Of a DNA stretch of 64,000 nucleotides, positions 10,414 through 20,185 are shown one piece after another. A model generated the notes under the pieces. It saw only the letters and a list, made by a program, of their open reading frames with translations, was not told the origin of the DNA and did not search any database. Positions within the stretch are counted from its first letter, which is position 1, and the number at the start of each line of letters is the position of its first letter. Made by a program: the position numbers and the translations under genes. This DNA comes from Ixodes scapularis (Eukaryota; Arthropoda; Arachnida; Ixodida; Ixodidae): positions 60,525,292 to 60,589,291 of the forward strand of contig NW_024609880.1 of the NCBI RefSeq assembly GCF_016920785.2. Reading direction: 5' to 3'.

Positions 10414-11882
10414 TTAGAATGCATTCGCCTACAGCTTGCTACTATGCAGTCGATCGCGCGCATCACGGGAAATATACGTACACCTCTCTTTTTCAATGCC
10501 AATCACCATCATCTCTCAAGGTAATCAATATTGGTATATATTGTCCCGATCGTGCTGTAGTTATCCTAGAATTATGTTTTTATTTATTTTACTACAGCGA
10601 TTGCTATCGCCTTTTACTGTCTCGTGCTAAACTTGATTTACGTCACCTACCCCTCTGCCTTTTTTTTTACTTCTCTTACGTAATATAAATGGTTTCTTTG
10701 TTATTTATGTTATTAGCAACTGCAAAAAGTGTGACGTGTTTCAATTTTTGTTTTGACAAATAATGCCGCCATTTTGCACTATACATGTTTTTGTGCATGC
10801 GTTTATTTGCTTTACTTACATTATTATGTCATTTATCTTACCACATTGCTTTTAATCAATCAATTACTCGCTTCAGCGTAAACACGGGGTCTCTTGAATT
10901 CTTCCTTTTTTTTACTTGGGAATATATTTTTTTATTACCCCACAGTCATTCTTTAAGCTACTGGTCACGAAATTTAGGTGAAAGTTTGGTACAAGTCAAA
11001 ATCTTCCGCCAGGTGGCCACTGTCATTAAAGGATGACCTTCGCATGGCCACTCCCCTTTGCGTAAACCACTTTAAAGACTTTATTGCAAGAAGTTCCAAA
11101 ATTTGGCCTTGCACCGAAATTTTGTTTTGTGCGTAGTTGATCACTGCATGCACGTACTGGTTAATCTTCAAAGATCTCTAAAGACATAACTTACAATTAA
11201 GCTTGTTTCGAAACAAAATTATGTATTTGCAAGGGGAAAGGTACTTGGCATTGTGTACGCGTTCGCAGTTCCCCAGCTTGATCGCGCAGTTCACAGCGGT
11301 GGATTTTGACGATGCTTGAGCTATCAAAATTACATTTTTTATAAAGAGGCCATTAAATGGAATTGACTATTTTGAAGATTGTTGCACATATAAAACTAGC
11401 AGTTGATTGGGTGTACAGACCTCAAGACACTTACATTATCGAGAAACCTTGTCTCTGCGATGACTGGTCACCACGATATATGGGTGGCTCATTCAGAAAA
11501 GGTCGAAATTCCGACATGATCCCTACCTGACAGTCTCCCAGCAGTGCTGGCTAGAATGGAGGCTTTTAGTAACCCTTGTAAACACCAGCGCCGAGCGTGG
11601 TCGCTTACCAAGCTTTCTTATATCGTTATAAAAAAAGTTTTATGAACTTTGATTGTATGAACCCCAATTTTTGCCGAAATAAAGAACTTCTACTTTGACT
11701 TTCACTTATTATGAGATGCTTTAACGTATAATTTTATTCCTAGACCGGACATACCACATGCTTCAGTTAAGACTTTCAGAAATGTCCATGACGTACCGGG
11801 ACCGTGAAACTCACAGTACATATCAAAATTAGAAATGAACTATTCCCTAGATACTTTTCATACCAGATTAACTTTTTCATAA
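10414..11882. other. Intergenic; nothing recognised
   Basis: AT-rich DNA between the GATT tail and the left LTR of the Gypsy element. Frames at 10419-10688 and 10785-11036 are rich in Phe/Tyr/Leu/Ser as expected for chance frames in such sequence. A segment at about 11570-11700 ending AATAAAGAACTTCTACTTTGACT may be a retroelement tail, without proof. Confidence 0.4.
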
Positions 11883-12063
11883 TGTAGGGACTGGACGCAC
11901 CGTCAAGGGAGTCCAGTCTCGGCACAGGAAAAGAGAAAAAGACGCGCGCGCTAGCTATACGCTCACGCGCTCACGTGCTCACGAAGAGCAGTTCCTGCCG
12001 AGACACCACTGAAATAGAACGTTGTTTTGGAACGTCCGTCTCCTGCCTGTTTCTTTCACCACA
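11883..12063 (+). repeat. 5' LTR of the Gypsy element, 181 bp
   Basis: TG...CA-bounded. It contains an inverted pair GGACTGGAC / GTCCAGTC near its start and a CTCACG(C/T)G minisatellite-like stretch with one 8-bp unit more than the 3' LTR. Confidence 0.93.
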
Positions 12064-12103
12064 TTTGGTGACCCGGACGTGATCGCCAACTAGAACGGGT
12101 GAA

Positions 12104-12979
12104 ATGCAGCAAGGAGAGCCTTCGGACCCGCCGCCAGCCACTGTTGCAGCGGCCGCAGTCCGCCTTCCACCATACTGGGACCGCAATCCGCGAGTTTGGT
12201 TCCTGCAAGCGGAATCACAATTCCACCGCGCTGGGGTCACCACACAAGGTCGGAAGTACCACCACGTCGTCTCGGCTCTTTCACCAGCTGCCGCCGACGA
12301 AGTCTACGATGTTCTGACAAATCCCTCTCCAGCAACACCGTATGACCAACTGAAGAATGCTCTGCTCCAGCGCACCAAGATTTCGGAACGCTCCCGCGTG
12401 CAGCAGCTTCTCTCGGCGGAAGAGCTCGGGGACCGGCGGCCAAGCCAGTTGCTGCGACGCATGACCCAGCTTCTTGGAGAGCGCTCTTACAATCTGGACG
12501 ACGTATTCCTCCGCGAGCTGTTCTTGCAAAGGCTGCCTTACAATGTCCAGATGGTTTTGGCAACAGCAACAACGTTGGACCTCACCGGACTTGCCGCGCT
12601 GGCCGACGCCGTGATGGAGGTGACCGCTCCATCCGTCGCCAATGTTACCGTGGCTCCACAGCAACCAACAGCCCTGGACTCTGGATCGGCCGCTAACAGC
12701 CAGCCTCTCCAGGCCAACATCGAGCAGCTTTGCCAACGTTTGGAGGAGATCGTCGTCGCAGCTACACGAGGCCGCACCCCCCACCCTCGTGAGTCACATC
12801 GCAGACGTTCGACGTCTCCTCGAGCACGCGGCGAATCGACATCTCGTCGTACACGCGGCGAAAACACGCGATCACTGAGCCCTTCCGGGGTCTGCTACTA
12901 CCACCGCCGCTTCGGTGCCAACGCCGGGCATTGCCTCCGCCCCTGTTCATGGCAGGGAAACAGGCCGGCCGACCTCTAG
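12104..12979 (+). CDS. gag: Gag polyprotein of Ty3/Gypsy element
   Basis: Capsid/nucleocapsid precursor of 291 aa that packages the element's RNA. The start ATG is 41 bp after the 5' LTR and is the first in frame. The N-terminal half carries the usual retrotransposon Gag core (LPPYWDRNPRVWFLQAESQF, near residues 21-40, then KYHHVVSAL and YDQLKNALLQR). The C-terminus is Arg/Ser-rich and basic (about residues 225-255), then has one atypical zinc knuckle (CYYHRRFGANAGHCLRPC). The single C-x2-H-like knuckle with FG is of the kind seen in Mag-related Gypsy lineages; that lineage call is tentative. The stop TAG is at 12977-12979, 16 nt after the slippery heptamer that allows pol expression. Confidence 0.88.
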   Translation: MQQGEPSDPPPATVAAAAVRLPPYWDRNPRVWFLQAESQFHRAGVTTQGRKYHHVVSALSPAAADEVYDVLTNPSPATPYDQLKNALLQRTKISERSRVQQLLSAEELGDRRPSQLLRRMTQLLGERSYNLDDVFLRELFLQRLPYNVQMVLATATTLDLTGLAALADAVMEVTAPSVANVTVAPQQPTALDSGSAANSQPLQANIEQLCQRLEEIVVAATRGRTPHPRESHRRRSTSPRARGESTSRRTRGENTRSLSPSGVCYYHRRFGANAGHCLRPCSWQGNRPADL

Positions 12980-15921
12980 AGGCGACGAGTGGTCAGGGCC
13001 TCGAAGAAAGTCGCCTTTTCTACGTGTGTGACCGAACCACCAAGAACCGGTACCTCGTCGACACCGGAGCCGAGATCAGCGCAGTTCCAGCAACGCGTGC
13101 CGACCGTTCCTTGACACCAATCTATTTTCTGCGCGCAGTGAACAACAGCGCGATCCCAGTCTACCGAGAACGGTCGATCACCCTTAACCTCGGCCTCCGG
13201 CGGGTTTTCCGGTGGATCTTCCTGGTGGCCGACGTCAGTCAAGGAATTCTCGGCGCGGACTTTTTCAACCACTACAAACTCCTCGTGGATGTTAGAAGCA
13301 GGCGACTGATAGACTCCACCACGCGACTTTCCATCCATGGTATCGCAACGGACGACAATGCAGTCTACACCTCTGCCTGCACGATTCCGGAAGAAGCGTT
13401 CAACACTTCGCTGAGTAAGTTTCCGAGCCTTACTCAGTCACCTGATTGGACCAAACCCGTCTCGCACGACGTACAACACCACATTGTGACGACAGGACCA
13501 CCTGTTTACTGTCGTCCCCGCCGTCTAGCCCCAGAGAAACTCCGCGATGCTCGCCAAGAGTTTGAACACGTGTTGGACCTTGGCATCATCCGACCCTCGT
13601 CTAGCAGCTGGGCGTCTCCATTACACATGGTGTCGAAGAAAAATGGAGACTGGCGGCCGTGTGGCGATTATCGTACCCTAAATAAGAACACTGTACCGGA
13701 CAGGTACCCTCTACCAAACATCCAGGATTTCACGGTGAACCTACAAGGCGCGAAGATCTCCTCGAAGATTGACCTGACGCGGGCCTACCACCAAATTCCC
13801 GTGGCCGAAGAAGACATCCCGAAAACAGCGATCACGACACCGTTTGGACTTTTTGAATTTCTCCGCATGCCCTTTGGCCTCAGAAATGCGGCTCAGTCAT
13901 TCCAACGGTTCATCGACGCTGTCACACGAGGATTACCTTTTGTCTTCGCGTACGTAGACGATTTGCTCATAGCCAGCAAGTCACCGGAAGAGCACACGAC
14001 CTACTTAGACCTCCTCTTCGAGCGACTGCGCAGCCACGGCATTGTCATCAACGCCGCGAAAAGTGTGTTCGGAGTTCCGGAATTGGAATTTCTTGGTCAT
14101 CGGCTTGACTCCTCGGGCATTCGTCCATTGCAATCAAAGGTACAAGCCATCAAAGATTTCCCGAGGCCGACTTCGACCACCAAACTTCGCCAGTTTCTCG
14201 GTTTGGTAAATTTTTACCGACGTTTTGTTCCGAACTGCGCCAAACTGCTCGAACATCTTGAGGTCCTCCTAACGAAACAAGAGCGAAAAACGTCATCCCT
14301 TCCTTGGAACGAAGATGCGGAACGCGCTTTCGGCGAGGTAAAGAACTCACTTGCAGAGGCAACAATGCTAGTACATCCTAAGCATGATGCCCCAACATCG
14401 CTGATGACTGAGGCATCTGCTACTGCCGTAGGAGCGGTGCTACAACAAAAAGTCGACGGAGAGTGGCGTCCGATTGGTTTCTTTTCTAAGAAGCTCAAGC
14501 CAGCGCAAACGCGCTACAGCGTTTTCGGACGTGAGCTATTGGCTGCCTACTTGGCTGTACGACACTTTCGACATTTCGTCGAGGGACGGCCATTTACCAT
14601 ATGGACTGACCACAAGCCCTTAACTTACGCCATCAGCAATTCCGGGTCTCATTACACACCACGTGAGATTCGCCAGCTAGCCTTCTTGGCCGAATTCACA
14701 ACGGACATTCGGCACGTTAAAGGAGTTGACAACGTCCCCGCTGATGTCCTCAGCCGTATTGACGCCGTGAACAGCCCAGCCTGTTCTGCTGTAGACTTGG
14801 AGTTGCTGGCCCGTCTACAGACCACCGACGAAGAATTGCGTGCCCTGCGCAGTTCATCCATATCACTCCGACTGCGGGATGTAAGCTTTCCAGAAGGCAC
14901 CACCGTGGTCTGCGACCTGTCAACGGGAACGCCTAGGCCTTTTGTACCACGTGAACTGCGACGACAGCTTTTCGAAGCGATTCACTGCTTGTCGCACCCG
15001 GGTATACGGGCATCCCAGAAGCTCCTGTGCGACCGCTACGTTTGGCCCCGGATAAGATCCGACGTTCGTGAATGGGTGCGATCCTGCATCGCATGCCAGT
15101 GCGCGAAAGTACAGCGGCATCCGGTACCACCAAGTCGACAATTCCTACAGCCTGACAGCCGTTTCAACAAGATCCATCTGGACCTAGTAGGACCCCTACC
15201 GATTTCTCAGGGACAGCGCTACATCCTAACGTGTGTCGACAGATTCACACGATGGCCAGAAGCAACCCCACTGCCCGATATCACCGCCGCCACTGTCGCT
15301 GAGGCGTTTATCGTTACGTGGGAATCCCTGTTTGGCTGCCCCTCAGAGATTGTCACCGACAGGGGTCGACAATTCGAGTCGGCACTCTTTGCCGAGCTCA
15401 CTCGATTGCTCGGAACCAACCGCTTGAGAACGACTGCCTACCACCCACAGTCGAACGGGATGGTAGAACGATTTCATCGACATTTGAAATCGGCCCTTGC
15501 AGCTCAGGGTGGTCCCTCGGATTGGGTTCGTCATCTCCCCCTTGTGCTTCTTGGAATCCGGACAGCCTTGAAGGCGGACATCGGATGCTCCACCGCCGAG
15601 CTGGTGTACGGCACTGCACTTCGCTTGCCATCAGGTTTTTTTGAAGTGGAACTGCCTCAACAACAAAGGCAGTTGGACTATGTAGAGCAACTCAAGCAAA
15701 TTTTTATCAATTTGCGACCGGTGCCTACACGGCAAGGAACTTCAAAGTCTCCCTACGTGACCCAGGACCTCCAAGACGCCACTCATGTTTTCGTACAACA
15801 ATCGCAAAAGAAGCCACTGCGCCACATTACATCGGACCTTTTCCAGTGGTCGAAAAGAGAAGCGACACGTTTGTCCTGCGTGTCAACGGCAAGAATGACA
15901 CCGTTGCATTGGAGAGACTAA
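12931..15921 (+). CDS. pol: Pol polyprotein: protease, RT, RNase H, integrase (C-terminal end frameshifted)
   Basis: The 996-codon open frame is probably entered by frameshifting from gag, so the ATG at 12931 need not be used. Aspartic protease: LVDTGAEIS at about residues 42-50. RT: RPCGDYRTLN, then DLTRAYHQIPV, MPFGLRNA and YVDD at residues 341-344. RNase H: TEASATAVGAVL at about residue 493, where the usual first catalytic Asp is Glu; then GRELLAAY and WTDHKPL. Integrase: an H-x3-H / C-x2-C finger (HCLSH ... CIACQC), HLDLVGPL, TDRGRQFES and NGMVERFHR supply the D,D-35-E residues. The frame departs from the family pattern near 15835 and ends ALHWRD-like out-of-frame sequence; the true tail is in another frame (15846-16031). 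Confidence 0.92.
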   Translation: MPPPLFMAGKQAGRPLEATSGQGLEESRLFYVCDRTTKNRYLVDTGAEISAVPATRADRSLTPIYFLRAVNNSAIPVYRERSITLNLGLRRVFRWIFLVADVSQGILGADFFNHYKLLVDVRSRRLIDSTTRLSIHGIATDDNAVYTSACTIPEEAFNTSLSKFPSLTQSPDWTKPVSHDVQHHIVTTGPPVYCRPRRLAPEKLRDARQEFEHVLDLGIIRPSSSSWASPLHMVSKKNGDWRPCGDYRTLNKNTVPDRYPLPNIQDFTVNLQGAKISSKIDLTRAYHQIPVAEEDIPKTAITTPFGLFEFLRMPFGLRNAAQSFQRFIDAVTRGLPFVFAYVDDLLIASKSPEEHTTYLDLLFERLRSHGIVINAAKSVFGVPELEFLGHRLDSSGIRPLQSKVQAIKDFPRPTSTTKLRQFLGLVNFYRRFVPNCAKLLEHLEVLLTKQERKTSSLPWNEDAERAFGEVKNSLAEATMLVHPKHDAPTSLMTEASATAVGAVLQQKVDGEWRPIGFFSKKLKPAQTRYSVFGRELLAAYLAVRHFRHFVEGRPFTIWTDHKPLTYAISNSGSHYTPREIRQLAFLAEFTTDIRHVKGVDNVPADVLSRIDAVNSPACSAVDLELLARLQTTDEELRALRSSSISLRLRDVSFPEGTTVVCDLSTGTPRPFVPRELRRQLFEAIHCLSHPGIRASQKLLCDRYVWPRIRSDVREWVRSCIACQCAKVQRHPVPPSRQFLQPDSRFNKIHLDLVGPLPISQGQRYILTCVDRFTRWPEATPLPDITAATVAEAFIVTWESLFGCPSEIVTDRGRQFESALFAELTRLLGTNRLRTTAYHPQSNGMVERFHRHLKSALAAQGGPSDWVRHLPLVLLGIRTALKADIGCSTAELVYGTALRLPSGFFEVELPQQQRQLDYVEQLKQIFINLRPVPTRQGTSKSPYVTQDLQDATHVFVQQSQKKPLRHITSDLFQWSKREATRLSCVSTARMTPLHWRD
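12955..12961 (+). promoter_or_regulatory. -1 ribosomal frameshift heptamer GGGAAAC at gag/pol overlap
   Basis: In the gag reading frame this reads G-GGA-AAC, the X-XXY-YYZ arrangement required for tandem slippage. Slipping back one base gives GGG-AAA-CAG, which is exactly the frame of pol. It lies within the 12931-12979 overlap, before the gag stop. Downstream sequence can form short GC stems (GAGGC 12979-12983 with GCCTC 12998-13002; GGCGAC 12981-12986 with GTCGCC 13011-13016). Confidence 0.75.
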
Positions 15922-16031
15922 AGCCGGCACTTATTGAGCAAGAGCATGTGCAGGAAATAGCGCTACGTGACATCGACCAGACGACAGAGAAAAGCCAACT
16001 TCGTTGGAACTCAAATGTTTGTGTGCTTTAA
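15846..16031 (+). pseudogene. Out-of-frame integrase C-terminal tail
   Basis: In a different frame from the main pol, the segment reads VVEKRSDTFVLRVNGK and VALERLKPA, the usual C-terminal (GPY/F-type) end of Gypsy integrases, finishing at 16031, 38 bp before the 3' LTR. A one-base length change near 15835 must separate it from pol. This copy is therefore probably inactive, unless the change is a sequencing error. Confidence 0.75.
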
Positions 16032-16068
16032 TCGTTCGTCCTACCTCCTCTCTAAGGGGGGGCATATC

Positions 16069-16241
16069 TGTAGGGACTGGACGCACCGTCAAGGGAGTCC
16101 AGTCTCGGCACAGGAAAAGAGAAAAAGACGCGCGCGCCAGCTATGCGCTCACGCGCTCACGAAGAGCAGTTCCTGCCGAGACACCACTGAAATAGAACGT
16201 TGTTTTGGAACGTCCGTCTCCTACCTGTTTCTTTCACCACA
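16069..16241 (+). repeat. 3' LTR of the Gypsy element, 173 bp
   Basis: Matches the 5' LTR except for three base changes and the loss of one 8-bp unit (CGTGCTCA). It follows a G-rich polypurine tract. Confidence 0.93.
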
Positions 16242-19170
16242 GTATTGATCCGGGTGTTGTCTCCTGTAACGTTGTAGTTTCTTTGTTCTCAGACAAACTG
16301 CAGCCAGAAAAAAAAAGTTACAAACAACCATGATCACATGAAGAATGGTACGAGGTGCTTGAAACGCAATGATCGCTTAAACTCACCGCGGGGGGCATCG
16401 AAATCAAGACAAAACGGAATTTATCGTAAGTTGTTCATGAAGCGTCCATCACACAGACAGCACAACCATTAAATCTCCGCTAAAACAAAAAATATTTAAA
16501 ATTTTTTTTTGTTTAACTTTTTTAGTAGCCAAGTGAGAACAACTGTATCTCACCCATGATTCCTCTTCAACATTTATTCATGATTTACAATTCCATTCGT
16601 GGTCAATTCCAAAGAGTGTCAATAACAAAATTCGCAGATTTCCGCCACAGCGTGCCAGGTAATAGTGACACCAGTTAATTCCCGCAGTAAGACAATTTTA
16701 GGCGTATACACCCTTTATTTATTCGATCACTCGCAACACAGACTTGTGGTAATCGAAGTGTCTAAGAAAAAGAATACACTGGGAGCATGAGTCAACGTTC
16801 CTGCCTAAAACTAAATTCAGACAGGCGCCGTCATAATGTGGAGGCCTCCTTAACGTTTGATAGCACACGCTAACCGGGTTCGAGAGTGACCAATATGTAG
16901 CGTCGTTCCCCACTAACCGTAGAAATAGATGGCAGTGCCACTTGGCTCTTGCCAAGTGCTCGCTCTTTGCCAGGCGTCACGGGACGGTGCACACGCGAAC
17001 GCACGTGAGACGATGTCTTTTGCCTGGCACAACGTCGACGCTGACGTTGCAAAATAATCAAAACTTTGTTTAGTATACAGTAGAAACCTGCTAATCAAAG
17101 GAACGCACTAGTGAAAAGCATATATAATTTTGTATAAACAATCATTGGGTTTCCTTTATCGGCAGACCAAATCCTAAACCGTGTCAGCGAAGAGATACCC
17201 GGATTAAGCGCCAAAATATACAGCAGTTGCAGCTTTAATGATGTGCATTTAATCTTCCGTCCTCTGTTTCACATTTTGACTGCCAGACCTGACGAGTATT
17301 CGCAGCGCACTAGGGCAGGCGATAGCTTCCGGCTTCTTTCCTTCACGCTTTTTCTATTGGATGGCACCGCCTTCTCTAGAATTTCGAATTTGCAAAATCT
17401 ATAAGTAAAAAAAATCAGGAACCCTTTACTTTACTCGTATCAATAATTTTTAAAAAGCAAATATTCGACAATACTTTGTTTTATTTTAATAGAATTAACT
17501 GATGTCCATGTCCGTTGTAACCAGTGTAACCAACCGTTTTTCTTTTATTCTTCCAGCCACCCTCCTGCATGTTCCTCTATTAGCCACAAAAGATCATACG
17601 CGAGTTCCTATGCATATAGAAAATGCCTAGATTATGAAAACAACAACGTGCAAGCTTCAGACACGAGGCTATAGTTCTAGAACCACTGAAGTTTTGTTTT
17701 CTAAATGTGTGCTTCGAATATTGATTCAATTGGACTTTTTTAATAACTTGTCTGCTAATGCACCGAGACGAATAAAAGGAAAGTTAACCACAATTCAAAC
17801 GAGTTCTTATAAACGAGAAAAATTAAGAAAAAAAAAGAACTTGGTAGACGACGCGTCTTTATAATTTTTTGTTTATTTCTTTTATGTGTAATATTGCAGT
17901 CACATGTTCAACTTTTCAACAAAAAAAAACGTTCTAGGTAGACTTACGAATAGAAAATCTCCTTTAGTTTTCGCAATGGCATTGCATGATGAGGTAAATT
18001 TAAATGAAGTTCACGCACGACTTCCAATCCTCCGCCTGTAAACTTTTGAAGAGGTGTGATATCAAAAAATATTTTCCGTTTTCAATTTTGATGAGGTTTA
18101 AGGCTTGAGTATTGATATTTTTGGCAGTGTGTCGTATGGCTGTAGTCTCATATAGGCAGGCTTTTAAATAAAATGTTTAGCGTAGTGTTCGGCTCATTAA
18201 AAATCTAAAACATTTTTCTATTTCGTTATTTGTATTTATTTTTTTACATGTAGACTCAGTTGGGTTTAGGAATTACAATCGTTTGATCGATGTATGACTG
18301 CGCGCCCAGTTGGATTAGCATTTTCTGTGCTTTTATTACCTTTAGCCTAAACTATCTACGTTAGAATTTTATTGTCGTTCCGCTCATGAACCCGCCTTAA
18401 CAAGTTACAAACAACTATGCATACTTTTTTGTAAAAATATGTTATGCGTTTGCCAATTGTAACCTTTTAAAGCAATATTCGTACGCAAGTGACAAAAACA
18501 AAATGCAGGTATTCTCTACGATCTATTTGGTTTTGATTTCACACTTGCAATTGTTAGTTCAGTGATCACGTCAAAAAAAAAGCAGATCGGCGTTGTTGTT
18601 GTTGTTTTCTTTTTAGGGCTAACACGTGAAAAGTAGAAAAAGCAATACACATGGTACCAACGCGATTCACTCTAATATTTTTGATTTCAAGCTGCGCCCG
18701 GTGTCCATCTTATGGCCGGTGCCGTGATGGCCTCCTCTTTTCAATATCTTATACCGCGTTTTAATAAGTTTGCGTAGAAGAAATTTCAGTTTTGGTGCTC
18801 TGTTTTAAAGTAGAAACGTGACTTCGTAAGGGCCTTGGAAGGAATCTGATAACAAATTTGGTGGTACCACCTAACAAATCTGTGGTGTGCTTATCCATCT
18901 TGATCAAAAAAAGCGAAAGGCAACTGAAGTGTGCAGAAATTTGAAAAATAAAAAATGACAGAAGCTGTAAAATCCTTATGAATTCATAAAAAAGTTAGAG
19001 GACGTCCCTACGTCTCTACCGAGCCAAAAGATTGCAAAAAGTCCGTACGTTTAGGGACATGCCCTTGGAGCTGGTAACATTGGTTGTAACCCCACTATTC
19101 TCGAGCTACGCGAGATGTTTTATCATCTTTTCGAAGTTTTTTTTATATGTAGCCTTACTAGACGTATCAT
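16242..19170. other. Intergenic; nothing recognised
   Basis: AT-rich, with homopolymer A/T runs and a GTT triplet run near 18592-18605. A GC-richer patch at about 16850-17050 has overlapping minus-strand frames but no motif. No splice-supported exon, TIR pair or domain was found. Confidence 0.45.
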
Positions 19171-19174
19171 AAAA

Positions 19175-19814
19175 AATGAAAGACGTTTACAATCCCCTGT
19201 AACTCCGAATTAGAGCGCAGCTCTTGAGGAGGAGGAGAGGAAGGCACGGAGAGGAGGCTATGCCCCTCCTCCTCATTTGTACCCTCCCCTCCTCCTCTCC
19301 TGCTCGCCTCCGATTTAGGGGAAAATTTTATGCTAATTTCGGCTAAACTTAGCGGGGAAATGTTTCCGCTAAAACTAGCGGGAAACTTTTCCCGCTAACT
19401 TTAGTGGAGAAAATGTGACGCGAACTTTAGCCGAAAAGTTTTTCCGCTAAGTTTAGCGGAAGTTTTTCCGTTACATTTAGAGGGGATTTTTTTCGCCAAA
19501 CTTAGCGGGAAATTTTTTCGCTAAATTTAGCGGGGAAACTTTTTTCCGCTCAATTTGGAGGGGAAAATTTACCGCAACAATTGGCGGGGAAAGTTTTCCG
19601 ATAAATTTAGCGGGGAAATGTTTCTGCTAAATTTAGTGGGGAAATTTTTTTGCTGAATTTAGCGGGGAAAGTATTCTGCTAAATTTAGCAGGGAAATTTT
19701 TCTGCTATACTTAGCGGGGAAATTTACCCATAATGCACAGAGCGGTTACAAAGACGGCGACGGCGGCGCGGACGCCGCTCAAGCAGTAAACGGGCGCCTA
19801 ACAGCTGCGCTCTA
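19175..19814 (+). mobile_element. GAGCGCAGCTC-bounded repeat element, copy 1
   Basis: Begins AATGAAAGACGTTTAC, then TTAGAGCGCAGCTCTT followed by a GAGGAGGA purine stretch. It continues as roughly 400 bp of AT-rich minisatellite (19320-19730) whose units pair GCTAAA with TTTAGC, then a conserved GC-rich block (GACGGCGACGGCGGCGCGG), then CGGGCG and the inverted terminus AGCTGCGCTCTA. The inverted termini and three copies in the window mark a non-autonomous mobile family. Confidence 0.7.
19320..19730. repeat. Palindromic AT-rich minisatellite (GCTAAA...TTTAGCGGGGAAA units)
   Basis: About a dozen degenerate units of roughly 30-38 bp, each with TTTAGCGGGGAAA followed by a T-rich stretch and CCGCTAAA. 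Neighbouring half-units are reverse complements, so single strands can form chains of hairpins. Confidence 0.75.
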
Positions 19815-20185
19815 GAATGAAAGACGTTTACCATTCTCTGTATTGTCCAAATAGAGCGCAGCTCTTGAGGAGGAGGCGGAGAGGGTGTGGGGGGGGGGGC
19901 ATGCCCCTCCGTACCCTCCATTCCTCCTCTCCTACTTCTCTCTCATTTTGCGAAAAATTTTCGCTAAATTTCCCGCTAAATGTAGCGGAAACATTTCCCA
20001 CTGACTTCAGCGGAGAAAATTTTCCGCTAAATTTAGTGGGAGAATTCTTACGGTAAATTTAGCGGGAAAATTTTTCGCTAATTGTAGTGGGGAAGTTTTC
20101 ACATAATGTAACGCGCGGTTACGCCGACGGCGACCGCAACGCGGCTCAAGCCGGAAACGGGCGTTTAAAAGTTACGCTCTAAAGT
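19815..20185 (+). mobile_element. GAGCGCAGCTC-bounded repeat element, copy 2 (shorter, tandem to copy 1)
   Basis: Starts with GAATGAAAGACGTTTAC directly at the end of copy 1 in the same orientation. It has ATAGAGCGCAGCTCTT, the GAGGAGG stretch, a shorter run of palindromic AT-rich units, the GACGGCGACCGCAACGCGG block and CGGGCG, ending GTTACGCTCTAAA. The right terminus is more diverged than in copy 1. Confidence 0.65.

Larger units (their letters stand above)
11883..16241 (+). mobile_element. Ty3/Gypsy LTR retrotransposon, nearly complete, 4359 bp
   Basis: It has 5' and 3' LTRs beginning TGTAGGG and ending CACCACA, a probable primer-binding site straight after the left LTR (TGGTGACCCGGACGTGA, from about 12066), gag, an overlapping pol in the -1 frame, and a polypurine tract (AAGGGGGGG at about 16054-16062) just before the right LTR. 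Domain order in pol is protease, RT, RNase H, integrase, which is the Ty3/Gypsy order; there is no envelope gene. The LTRs differ by three substitutions and one 8-bp indel, so insertion was fairly recent. No target-site duplication is visible: the flanks are ...CATAA and GTATT... . A frameshift near 15835 separates the last part of integrase. Confidence 0.93.

Noticed and set aside
12237..12784. Long minus-strand frames antisense to gag
   Set aside because: They mirror the GC-rich coding sequence of gag and have no domain of their own.
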